This document shows positions 1-7,592 of a stretch of 64,000 nt of DNA, in pieces (position 1 is the stretch's first letter; each line of letters opens with the position of its first letter). Under the pieces are notes generated by a model. It did no database searches. It had not been told where the DNA came from and saw only the letters and a program-made list of their open reading frames with translations. The position numbers and the translations under genes are program-made. The stretch is from Emticicia agri (GTDB lineage Bacteria; Bacteroidota; Bacteroidia; Cytophagales; Spirosomataceae): contig CAMAQF010000005.1 in the NCBI GenBank assembly GCA_945860265.1, forward strand, positions 20,320 through 84,319, read 5' to 3'.

Positions 1-31
1 TTTTTATTTACTAATTTTAAATCAAAATGTT

Positions 32-223
32 ATGCCAACAGGTACAGTAAAATTATATAATGAGTCCAAAGGATTTGGTTTTATCTTAGATGAAGCTGGT
101 TCAGATGTATTTGTCCATGCCTCAGGCTTAATTGATCAAATCAGGCAGGGAAATGAAGTAAGTTTCATTGTTGAACGCGGGAAAAAAGGAGATAATGCAG
201 TACAAGTAAAGGTTATTGGGTAA
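32..223 (+). CDS. Cold-shock domain protein, 63 aa
   Basis: Single cold-shock (OB-fold) domain filling the whole protein. RNP1 is K-G-F-G-F-I at residues 13-18 and RNP2 is V-F-V-H-A-S at 26-31, the aromatic patches that bind single-stranded nucleic acid in the CspA family. The usual aromatic at residue 8 (GTVKW/F) is Leu here. Such proteins are cytoplasmic RNA chaperones that melt mRNA structure. The length is normal for the family. The upstream region lies outside the window, so regulation (often a structured 5' leader) cannot be judged. A clear hairpin follows the stop. The family assignment is secure; whether it is cold-induced is unknown. Confidence 0.93.
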   Translation: MPTGTVKLYNESKGFGFILDEAGSDVFVHASGLIDQIRQGNEVSFIVERGKKGDNAVQVKVIG

Positions 224-271
224 AATCAAAAAATTATTACTGTTTAGTGGAAAAAACAGTTCGGCATTTAA

Positions 272-305
272 ACAAAAGCTCAAATATCTAATTTGAGCTT
301 TTGTC
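272..305 (+). terminator. Rho-independent-type hairpin after the cold-shock gene
   Basis: Perfect 13-bp arms CAAAAGCTCAAAT and ATTTGAGCTTTTG separated by 5 nt, starting about 50 nt after the cold-shock stop codon. The T-rich right arm suits a terminator on the + strand. The symmetric A/T-rich flanks would also let it act for the convergent gene that ends at 471. Confidence 0.7.
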
Positions 306-470
306 GCATTTAAATAACCGCTTCTAGTAGTAGCGAACCACAAAAAGGGAGTTTCCGTAAAAGTTATGTAAAACGAGTAATAAAGAAAATACTCATTTTA
401 TGATTGTTCTTATTCAAAAGCGGTTTCAGGAGGGACTCGGTTCGACTAGAGCTAATTAGAGGTTTTAATT

Positions 471-1763
471 CTATGGCAATTTTGCAAAATCAATCGTGGG
501 CGTTTTACCTTTTAATGGTCTTGTAAATTTCTGATTTAGCGTAGTATTATCATTGAAAAATCCACAATTTCTCAAATAAAACTGCCCATTTTTCATACCT
601 CCGTCATAATCTACTCTATATCCCTTGCGAGCAGTATTATCGGCAGTGAGCGTAATTTGATTCAATTCCGTCCAAGCATTTTTGGAAGTATAAACCCATT
701 GATTATCAAAATTTACCATACGTTCTTGATTACCAGTTTCGGGATTAAAATTTTCAAGAAAAGAATACAAGCTTTTCAAATAAGTCGATATTTTCGGCCT
801 TTTGAAACTCGCAATTAATCGCCACTGGTTTTCTTCGGGAGCGAAAAAATAAGCTGTATAATTAGTATAATTGTCGGCGGTTGGCTTTCCTTGCAACAAA
901 AATTGATAAGTAATTCCAGCTTTCCAATTATACTTTAAATAGCTTTGTCCACCCGAACCTTCATTGCCAAACTCGCCTGCATAAACGCCATCACCTTTTT
1001 TTAGAAGTAAAATCTTTTGGTCTTGTGGAATTGCGGCGGGATTATCAGTTGTAAACGGACTCCAAACCGAAAACAAAATTCTTCGCTCAGTTTCCGAATT
1101 TACCTGCATTCCAAAATAACCTTCGCCAAAACCATTTGCCATAAAATACGAGCCAATCACATCATTCCCTTTCGGAATCGTAACTTCATTATAAAACCAT
1201 TCTATATTTTCTAAGCCATCAGTTGGATAACGTAAATGAACCGAAGGCCCTCTTCTACCCCAATAAAAGTAATTTCCTTCATTATTTTTTACAAAAGTAA
1301 GCTCAGAAGTGACCGAAGTTCCACTCACAAGCAAACTAGAAATTGTGCCAAAGTTAGCATTTGTTTTAGTCATACCATTTATATCGACCGAAACATAACC
1401 CGCCTGTGGTAAATTCCATTCTCCAACAAAAAACTCTTTTTCGGAATCGCCTTCCGCCACAAACTCAATACTTTTACCTAAAATACTGACATTAATTTTA
1501 TTTTTATTACCCTTTGGATTCATCAAGACCGATACTTTGAGCGTACCCTGTTGAGCAACTTTAAAATAAGTTCGGCAAATCGTCAAATCAGAACTCCAGT
1601 TTACTAAGCCCTCTTCCTTAATAGCTGCTCCATTTGTTGTCCAAGCATTTCCTCCTAGAGGAATCGTTTGTTTGTTTACGTCATGCTCAATATCAAGCAC
1701 TATATCGGCTTTGCATTGCAAAAAAGTTGTCAGAAATAGGAGAATTAAAAACTGGATATTCAT
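471..1763 (-). CDS. Secreted DUF5077/DUF3472 domain protein
   Basis: 430 aa with an N-terminal signal peptide (about residues 1-19, ending Q-C-K-A). Residues 20-150 look like the DUF5077 beta-sandwich domain that often precedes DUF3472. Residues 150-430 carry DUF3472 hallmarks: a Y-W-G-R-R-G-P-S-V-H-L-R-Y run, the F-G-M-Q-V-N-S segment and R-R-I-L-F-S-V-W-S-P-F. No catalytic function is established for the family; it occurs in secreted or periplasmic proteins of Bacteroidota and is suspected of carbohydrate binding. The gene stands alone, with no operon partner in the same direction within 140 bp. Family call from motif memory; function unknown. Confidence 0.75.
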   Translation of the reverse strand: MNIQFLILLFLTTFLQCKADIVLDIEHDVNKQTIPLGGNAWTTNGAAIKEEGLVNWSSDLTICRTYFKVAQQGTLKVSVLMNPKGNKNKINVSILGKSIEFVAEGDSEKEFFVGEWNLPQAGYVSVDINGMTKTNANFGTISSLLVSGTSVTSELTFVKNNEGNYFYWGRRGPSVHLRYPTDGLENIEWFYNEVTIPKGNDVIGSYFMANGFGEGYFGMQVNSETERRILFSVWSPFTTDNPAAIPQDQKILLLKKGDGVYAGEFGNEGSGGQSYLKYNWKAGITYQFLLQGKPTADNYTNYTAYFFAPEENQWRLIASFKRPKISTYLKSLYSFLENFNPETGNQERMVNFDNQWVYTSKNAWTELNQITLTADNTARKGYRVDYDGGMKNGQFYLRNCGFFNDNTTLNQKFTRPLKGKTPTIDFAKLP

Positions 1764-1911
1764 TTTTTAAAAGAAGGTTGATAAAATTTATTTAGTATTT
1801 TTTATTATGGTAATTAAAAAAAGCTGCTTAAACGTTGAGCAACTTATTTTAGTCTCATATAATATCTTTAAGCACTGAGATATTTACAGTTAGGATAAAA
1901 CACTCTTACTT

Positions 1912-2592
1912 TCATTTCTGATAAATTCTTCCTCCAAAAATCTTGCTACCGACTCGAATTATGGTGCTTCCTTCTTCTATTGCAATACCATAATCCCCAC
2001 TCATGCCCATAGATAAAATGGTTAATGATGGATGTGGCAGCCGCTGCGGATTGAAAGTTAATGTTTGGTAAAAATCTTTTAACTTTTTGAATTCTTTTCT
2101 GATTTGAGTTTCATCATCGGTGAGGGTTGTCATGCCCATTAGGCCAACGATTCGTACATTTTGTAGTTTTTCGAGCGTTTCAGCTTTCATAATCTCCAAA
2201 CATTCTTCTTCAGTCATGCCGCTTTTGGTGTCTTCTTCGGCAATATAAATTTGTAGCAAGCAAGCAATCACTCGGTTATTTTTGGTCGCTTGTTTATTGA
2301 TTTCCTGCAAAAGTTTTAAGCTATCGACTGAATGAATCAAACTTACAAACGATGCAATATATTTCACCTTATTCGATTGTAAATGACCAATAAAATGCCA
2401 TTCAATGTCCTTTGGCATCAATTCATGTTTATCGACTAATTCCTGCACATAGTTTTCGCCAAAACGCCTAAAACCAGCATTATAGGCCTCCATTAGCATT
2501 TCTACAGGCTTGGTTTTTGACACAGCCACCAACGTTACACCTTTACCTTCAATTTCTTTTTCTATAAACTGAATATTTTCTATAACTGCCAT
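1912..2592 (-). CDS. yggS: YggS/PLPBP family PLP-binding protein
   Basis: 226 aa, the normal length for the family. The PLP-binding lysine is Lys26 in the A-V-S-K-T-K-P motif; G-F-R-R-F-G-E-N-Y-V-Q-E and W-H-F-I-G-H-L-Q-S-N-K follow in the expected order, and the C-terminal S-M-G-M-S-G-D-Y phosphate-binding segment and R-V-G-S-K-I-F-G are intact. This is the single-domain fold III (alanine-racemase-like barrel) protein that buffers pyridoxal phosphate and affects amino-acid homeostasis; it has no known enzymatic turnover. Cytoplasmic. It lies 71 bp downstream of an aldo/keto reductase on the same strand and may be co-transcribed with it. Confidence 0.95.
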   Translation of the reverse strand: MAVIENIQFIEKEIEGKGVTLVAVSKTKPVEMLMEAYNAGFRRFGENYVQELVDKHELMPKDIEWHFIGHLQSNKVKYIASFVSLIHSVDSLKLLQEINKQATKNNRVIACLLQIYIAEEDTKSGMTEEECLEIMKAETLEKLQNVRIVGLMGMTTLTDDETQIRKEFKKLKDFYQTLTFNPQRLPHPSLTILSMGMSGDYGIAIEEGSTIIRVGSKIFGGRIYQK

Positions 2593-2663
2593 GGTTTTTA
2601 CATAAGAATTTTCGATTCAACTAAATGAGAAAAATCATTCTTAATTTTTAATTCTTAATTTAA

Positions 2664-3539
2664 TTATGATGCCACTGTGGTTTTGTAAATATCGTACCAA
2701 TCTTCACGGCTTAATTTAATATCTGAGGCACTGGCAGCATTACGAATACGGGCTTCTGACAATGAGCCAATGATTGGTAAAGTACCCAATTGCATCAACC
2801 ACGCAACGGCCGTTTGCTCTACATTAGCCTCATATTTTTTACCGATTGCTTCCAATTTTGTTTTCAAAACTGCTGATTTCCCTTCTTTTCCTTCTAGTAT
2901 TTCACCACCAGCGAGCGGAGCCCAAGCCAAAGGTTTACTAAAACTTTGCTTGATAAAATCCAAACGACCATCTTCGATAGCAGAAATATTCATTAAATTT
3001 AATTCAATATGATTGGTTACTATTGGAATCGTGAGATAAGAAGCCAATAATTGGTGTTGGAATGCAGTAAAATTAGCAACTCCAATATGTTTTACTTTTC
3101 CTGAATTAACGATTTCGGCCAAAGTCATGGCTGTTTGCTCTGGGTCGGCCAAAAAATCGCTTTGATTCAGTAAGAAAATATCTAAATAATCAGTTTTGAG
3201 TTTTTTCAAAGAACTTTCAACGCTACTTACAATATAATTATGAGAGTTATCGAAATAACTTACCTTTCCGTTGCTTGATTTACGAATACCACATTTGCTA
3301 AAAAGCACAATGTCTTCACGCTTGAAAGACTTATTACTAATTATCTTTCCGAAATGCTCTTCTATGGTCGAATCGCCATAAATATCAGCATGGTCAAAGG
3401 TATTAATGCCCAATTCTAAGCATAAATTAATGATTTGCTCCATTTTGGCTGGAGTGTTTTCTAAATTTTCCCAACGCCAAAATCCATAAATGGCTTCCGA
3501 TACTTTCGGCCCTGAATCACTGAGATATACTTTTTTCAT
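2664..3539 (-). CDS. Aldo/keto reductase with Asn at the catalytic His position
   Basis: 291 aa, the full (beta/alpha)8 aldo/keto reductase length, most like the E. coli YdhF group. Of the catalytic tetrad, Asp49 and Tyr54 (F-D-H-A-D-I-Y-G-D) and Lys82 (L-F-S-K-C-G-I) are present. The fourth position, normally His in a D-x-x-L-L-H-R-P-D context, reads L-L-N-Q-S-D, placing Asn125 there. The NADPH-binding loop near the C terminus (P-I-I-G-S-L-S-E-A-R-I) is typical. It probably reduces aldehydes or ketones with NADPH in the cytoplasm, but the substituted residue makes the substrate and even activity uncertain. Probably transcribed with yggS downstream. Confidence 0.9.
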   Translation of the reverse strand: MKKVYLSDSGPKVSEAIYGFWRWENLENTPAKMEQIINLCLELGINTFDHADIYGDSTIEEHFGKIISNKSFKREDIVLFSKCGIRKSSNGKVSYFDNSHNYIVSSVESSLKKLKTDYLDIFLLNQSDFLADPEQTAMTLAEIVNSGKVKHIGVANFTAFQHQLLASYLTIPIVTNHIELNLMNISAIEDGRLDFIKQSFSKPLAWAPLAGGEILEGKEGKSAVLKTKLEAIGKKYEANVEQTAVAWLMQLGTLPIIGSLSEARIRNAASASDIKLSREDWYDIYKTTVAS

Positions 3540-3949
3540 GTTGTACAGTTTTTGATTAAAGTGTGTAAATATAATAGTTTTAGTTTAGAAATAGTCTGAG
3601 AATTCAATTCTGGATATATAAATGATAAATTTACCCCAAATGGGTTATACAACAAAATCAGCATACGATTATCTCGGTTGTAGTGGCTAGATTCGAACTA
3701 CCAATAAAGGGCACTTTTCAATAGAGTTTGATTAGGTGGTTCATTCAAGAAATATCCACCGTTTCTTCCTTATGAACTTTGCAAAATTCCATCTCGACAC
3801 AAATCAAAAAGAATTAATTCAAAAAATCGGCAAGGTAAACTTTCTTTGGCGATAATAACAGGCAAAGTCATCGGAAAGTTTTCGCCAAAATGTTTTGCCA
3901 AAATTCGGGGTGATTTAGGGCGTATTTTGTCTTTTTAGAAATCATAATC
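3540..3949. other. Intergenic region, about 410 bp, no convincing gene
   Basis: No complete gene seen. A 54-codon open stretch on the minus strand (about 3770-3930) and short open pieces on the plus strand do not match anything I recognise. A short T-loop-like string near 3690 has no tRNA around it. The base composition looks slightly more gene-like from 3770 to 3930 than the rest, so a worn gene remnant is possible. Confidence 0.3.
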
Positions 3950-4699
3950 TTATTTCTTTTTCTTTCTAAAATCAAGGTTTTGAAAATAGAAAAGTCTTAT
4001 ACTATTAATGTTTCTGAATTTATTTCCTGCAGCCAATTGTTGGTAAACATTCATGTAGCCAAACTGGAAATTTGAGTGAGAATCAATATTATAGGCCAGT
4101 CCAACAAAAAAACGATTTTGATCAAAAACATTATAAACATTATTTTTTGATAGATTCACCATGATTTCATCATTCAGAATAGCCGAAAAGGTCTTTGGTA
4201 CAATACCTTTTTTGCTCAGTGGAATATTGATGAGCATATTTGCTCTTATTCGCTCATCGAATCTATAGCCATCGGCCAACTCATTATCATTTTTTATCTT
4301 TCTTCTGAAACGCTCTTCCAATCGAATCCACTGCATGGTTCGGACTTTTCCGTATTTCGTATGTAATTGCAATTGGTGCCAAATCCGATGTTCGGGTTGA
4401 GAAATATTGGCATGACCTTCCTCGGGAAAATGATTTACAAAATTATAAGCATTTGTAAACTTCAAATCGTCGTTTATATAGTACATTACACCCAAACGGC
4501 CAAGAAATTTTGATGGCTCTTTTATGAAATGCTCGGTTGTACGAAAATGAGTATCAAACCAAATGCCCCATTTATCAGTGAGGCGAGTTTGATTGAAATA
4601 TCCGAGCCAAAGTTGTTCTTCGTCGCGTACCACTCGTGTTGTTTGAGCCAAAATCGAGCATGAACATAGCATTAAAGCGAGTAAAATTATGTTTTTCAT
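3950..4699 (-). CDS. DUF2490 outer-membrane protein
   Basis: 249 aa with a clear signal peptide (residues 1-18, ending C-S-I-L-A-Q). The mature protein alternates aromatic and polar residues as in outer-membrane beta-barrels, and includes the DUF2490 landmarks L-W-L-G-Y-F-N-Q, W-H-Q-L-Q-L and W-I-R-L-E-E-R-F-R-R, ending in F-Y-F-Q-N-L-D-F plus four lysines. Function of the family is unknown. It lies 33 bp downstream of the DUF1684 gene on the same strand, so the pair is probably one operon. Confidence 0.82.
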   Translation of the reverse strand: MKNIILLALMLCSCSILAQTTRVVRDEEQLWLGYFNQTRLTDKWGIWFDTHFRTTEHFIKEPSKFLGRLGVMYYINDDLKFTNAYNFVNHFPEEGHANISQPEHRIWHQLQLHTKYGKVRTMQWIRLEERFRRKIKNDNELADGYRFDERIRANMLINIPLSKKGIVPKTFSAILNDEIMVNLSKNNVYNVFDQNRFFVGLAYNIDSHSNFQFGYMNVYQQLAAGNKFRNINSIRLFYFQNLDFRKKKK

Positions 4700-4732
4700 A
4701 GGGTTTTAATAGTTTTTGAAGATTAATTTATA

Positions 4733-5626
4733 TCAATGATTTCCGTAGTTTTTCTCGCCAGCCTTTATCTCAATCGGTAAAAGATTTTGCTTTGGTGGCA
4801 GCGGACAAGTTGCGTAAGGCGTGAAAGCACATGGTGGGTTATATGCTTTATTAAAATCAAGATAAGTGAAACCATCGGCATTGGGCTTAGCTGTATATAC
4901 GAATCTTCCCGCTCCATAGGTTTCTTTTTTATTGGTTTTGTCGCCGAAAATGACAAAAAACTCTTCGCCCTCGGCCAAAGCATCTAATTTATATTCTTTT
5001 CCTGAAATAGTAAAGACCAAAACCCCGGGTGAATCTTGTTGTGAAGTTTGACCTGTAATGTCCAAAATTGCGATTTTCTTTCTTTCGGTTGGAACAAACT
5101 TGGCTTTCAATTTCCATTTTGGGTCAATCTTGTAGTTTTCAATGCCTTGAAATTCTTTCAAAAATGGACTTTCTAAATCTCTCAGTCTAATTGCAAAGCG
5201 TTCGCCACGTTTTATCACAAACCAACGTAAAGTATTGTGCTTCAGTACGACTGGTTTTTCAGCAGGAAATATTTTCAGTTTTTCAACCTTCGCATTTTCA
5301 TTAAAAATAGCTGCATCGGCTTTTGTTTCAACAAAAACTTCTCCTTTCGATAAAATAATATCTCCCAAAAAGGCATTACTTCTATCATTCGGAAAAACAA
5401 TTTTATTTTCAGTATTTCCACCAAATGAATTTCGTCCTTCTTCTAACCAAAACAAACCCGCCAAATTAAGCCAACCATTTTCTTTTTTTAGTCCTTCAAT
5501 ACGATTTTGATGCCACGCTTTTATTTCTTTTTCGTAGTCAGAATCATCGGTTTTGGTGTTAAACGAAAATAAGATTATCGAAGTTAAAACTCCTAAAATG
5601 CTGAATTGAATTCGATTTTTTTTCAT
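4733..5626 (-). CDS. DUF1684 domain protein
   Basis: 297 aa. Starts with an uncleaved or weakly cleaved hydrophobic leader (residues 7-23). The body carries the DUF1684 pattern: W-H-Q-N-R at about 40, N-G-W-L-N-L-A-G-L-F-W-L, R-W-F-V-I-K-R-G-E-R-F-A-I-R-L-R-D, and the C-terminal D-F-N-K-A-Y-N-P-P-C-A-F followed by a P-Y-A-T-C-P-L-P-P motif with two conserved cysteines. No biochemical role is established. It precedes the DUF2490 gene by 33 bp and is probably co-transcribed with it; both products are predicted to be exported. Confidence 0.88.
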   Translation of the reverse strand: MKKNRIQFSILGVLTSIILFSFNTKTDDSDYEKEIKAWHQNRIEGLKKENGWLNLAGLFWLEEGRNSFGGNTENKIVFPNDRSNAFLGDIILSKGEVFVETKADAAIFNENAKVEKLKIFPAEKPVVLKHNTLRWFVIKRGERFAIRLRDLESPFLKEFQGIENYKIDPKWKLKAKFVPTERKKIAILDITGQTSQQDSPGVLVFTISGKEYKLDALAEGEEFFVIFGDKTNKKETYGAGRFVYTAKPNADGFTYLDFNKAYNPPCAFTPYATCPLPPKQNLLPIEIKAGEKNYGNH

Positions 5627-5731
5627 ACTAAATATTATCTTTAAAAGTCAAAATTAATAAAAAAGCTAAATTTAAGGGCAAGATATTATCATATTTAATT
5701 GTGTCACACCATATTTTCGGCTTAAAAGGCC

Positions 5732-6109
5732 TTACACGAAACATATTAAAACGAATATCGAAGCATTTCGAGGGTCGCCTAAAATACCTGCATATTGCCC
5801 TGCACTGCCTGGAGCAGCCAATAATTGCTCGAAATAGTCTTTATTCGCAAGGTTTCTACTCCAAACAAAAAGTGAAATACCATTTGATGCTCTGAATCCA
5901 ATTCGACCATTTAGCAGCGAATATCCATTAATATTCAAGAATTGAGAAGGTGATGGACTTCATGAAAATTCCGAACGGAAGTACACATCAACAGCAGCAA
6001 AATAATTGCCTTTTAAGCCTAACAAATTTCCTTTGGTTGTTGCTTCTACACCAAACGAACCCGACCATTTTGAAATACCTGATAAACGTCCGCCCGAAAC
6101 ATCGATCTG
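5732..6109 (-). pseudogene. C-terminal remnant of a TonB-dependent receptor
   Basis: Reading the minus strand from 6109 gives Q-I-D-V-S-G-G-R-L-S-G-I-S-K-W, then G-L-K-G-N-Y-F-A-A-V-D-V-Y-F-R-S-E-F-S, an in-frame TGA, and then S-P-S-P-S-Q-F-L-N-I-N-G-Y-S-L-L-N-G-R-I-G-F and N-L-A-N-K-D-Y-F-E-Q-L to a TAA near 5732. These are the last beta-strands of a siderophore-type TonB receptor, including the usual G-D-P-R near the end. The final strand, normally R-Y-K-F, is replaced by an unrelated tail. The plug and most of the barrel are absent, and a stop lies just upstream of 6109. A dead fragment beside a ModE-like regulator and a permease. Confidence 0.75.
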
Positions 6110-6256
6110 AATTTAAATATTGCCCCAAAATCCAAAAATTGCATTACTAAGAAAATAGTTGTATCAATTTTTAAACACATTCTGAGCAGTCCAATCATTG
6201 TAAAAAAAATATACCAAAGAATTTTTATCTTTACCGCACCAAAATTGCCAAAACCA

Positions 6257-6625
6257 ATGCCAATCAAAGATTTATTAAAACCCGAAAAAACGTTTCGAAT
6301 AACAGGAATGCTCAGAATTGAGAGCGAAGACGACCGTTTTCTCGGCCCTGGTAGGCTTGAATTGCTCGAAAGTATTATCGAAACTGGTTCGATTAGTCAA
6401 GCAGCCAAACAAATGGGAATGTCGTACAAAAAAGCTTGGGATTTAGTAAATTCGATAAATCAACATACAATTAAGCCCATTGTCAATACACAAACTGGTG
6501 GTGAAAAAGGTGGCGGAACGATTGTTACCGAGGAAGGAAAACAACTGATTACGGCTTTCAGAAAGCTACACGAAGAGTTTCAGCAGTCGTTTGATGAAAA
6601 AATAAAAATCTTTTTACAATCATAA
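6257..6625 (+). CDS. ModE N-terminal-type winged-helix regulator (no TOBE domain)
   Basis: 122 aa from the ATG at 6257; an in-frame TTG at 6245 would add four residues and is less likely. The sequence matches the LysR-like winged-helix DNA-binding half of the molybdate regulator ModE: L-E-L-L-E-S-I-I-E-T-G-S-I-S-Q-A-A-K, then M-S-Y-K-K-A-W-D-L-V-N-S-I-N, a Gly-rich wing (T-G-G-E-K-G-G-G) and L-T-E-E-G-type helix. The molybdate-binding TOBE domain of classical ModE is missing, so the ligand is not obvious. Neighbours are a TauE/SafE permease and a dead TonB receptor, which suggests control of oxyanion or metal transport by inference only. Confidence 0.87.
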   Translation: MPIKDLLKPEKTFRITGMLRIESEDDRFLGPGRLELLESIIETGSISQAAKQMGMSYKKAWDLVNSINQHTIKPIVNTQTGGEKGGGTIVTEEGKQLITAFRKLHEEFQQSFDEKIKIFLQS

Positions 6626-6670
6626 AATTTTGCCCGTAAGAACGTCCAAATTGGACGTTCTTACAAAATT
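6621..6670. repeat. Palindromic intergenic repeat, copy 1
   Basis: Between the 3' ends of two convergent genes. Perfect 14-bp arms GTAAGAACGTCCAA (6636-6649) and TTGGACGTTCTTAC (6651-6664) around one base, flanked by a second, imperfect A/T layer (AAATTTTGCCC on the left, AAAATTCG on the right). A diverged copy of the whole 50-bp unit, flanks included, lies at 33577-33625. This is the behaviour of a dispersed REP-like element; it could also serve as a bidirectional terminator. Confidence 0.75.
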
Positions 6671-6695
6671 CGTTAGAATTGCCATTATCTGAACA

Positions 6696-7427
6696 CTAGG
6701 TAAAAATCAACTTTAAACAAGCAATGACCAAACCCACTGCTAAAAGTTTTTTTAGCGTCGGTATTTTGAATTTTTGACTACCAAAATAAGACCCAGCCAA
6801 ACCACCGATAATTGTAGCTAAAACCGCCCATTGCATATTTTCGGGGAGACTAATGCCTCCTTTTTGAAGCTGACCGTAAAGACCTGAAAGTGAATTAACA
6901 AAGATAAAAAGTGCTGAAACTGCCGCCGTTTCTTTCAAATTCGCCCACCGCATCAATAGCATCAAAGGGCTTAAAATAATTCCTCCACCAATGCCAATCA
7001 TTCCCGAAAGTAAGCCAATCAAGCCACCCGATAGGATTCCTGCCCAAATTGGAATTGGTCTGTTTTTTTCATTGGTATCAAATTTATAAATTAATCGAAC
7101 AATTGAAAACAAGATACATACGGCAAGAATTTTCTTATAAATAGAATCAGAAAGCGTCATTGTTCCTCCCAAAAATGCCATCGGAATACTGGCCAGAGCA
7201 AATGGTAAGAAGAGTTTTAAACGAAAATGTCCTGCTCGGTAAAATCCAATAAATGAAAATAAAGAAACAGCCAAATTCATGACCAATGCCGATGATTTCA
7301 TCATTGCGGGAGCTACGCCCATAATTGCCATAATGGCCAAATATCCGCTTGCTCCGCCATGCCCGACCGAAGAGTACAAAAAGGCAACTAAGCTCAATAG
7401 CAATAAAAGCAATAATAGTGATGTCAT
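6696..7427 (-). CDS. TauE/SafE family permease (sulfite/anion exporter family)
   Basis: 243 aa, almost entirely hydrophobic, with about eight predicted membrane helices. The duplicated family signature is visible: S-V-G-H-G-G-A-S-G-Y at residues 20-29 and G-M-I-G-I-G-G-G-I-I-L-S-P near 140-152. Members move small anions such as sulfite, sulfoacetate or related organosulfonates across the inner membrane; the substrate here is not readable from sequence. It converges on the ModE-like regulator, with the palindromic repeat between the two stop codons. Confidence 0.9.
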   Translation of the reverse strand: MTSLLLLLLLLSLVAFLYSSVGHGGASGYLAIMAIMGVAPAMMKSSALVMNLAVSLFSFIGFYRAGHFRLKLFLPFALASIPMAFLGGTMTLSDSIYKKILAVCILFSIVRLIYKFDTNEKNRPIPIWAGILSGGLIGLLSGMIGIGGGIILSPLMLLMRWANLKETAAVSALFIFVNSLSGLYGQLQKGGISLPENMQWAVLATIIGGLAGSYFGSQKFKIPTLKKLLAVGLVIACLKLIFT

Positions 7428-7513
7428 AAGATATTTTTAGAATTATATAATCTATCTTTTTGGGGATTTGAGTTTGGTATTTATGCAGATGATTATCTAA
7501 AAACTCATTATTT

Positions 7514-7545
7514 TTTTCATTAACAATTCATTCGTTATATATTTG
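7514..7545 (+). promoter_or_regulatory. Candidate Bacteroidota promoter for the TonB receptor gene
   Basis: TATATTTG at 7538-7545 matches the Bacteroidota -7 consensus TAnnTTTG exactly; TTTT at 7514-7517 sits 20 nt upstream where TTTG is expected. The start codon is 48 nt downstream. Confidence 0.5.
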
Positions 7546-7592
7546 CAAATTTAACGAACTGTTTTCGTAAAATCCTTAAAAAATCACCAATA

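Noticed and set aside
3670-3720. tRNA-like T-loop string (GATTCGAACT) on the minus strand
   Set aside because: No acceptor, D or anticodon stems can be drawn around it; treated as a chance match.
5930-5960. Selenocysteine-type readthrough of TGA in the TonB fragment
   Set aside because: No SECIS-like hairpin noticed after it, and the fragment lacks most of the protein anyway.
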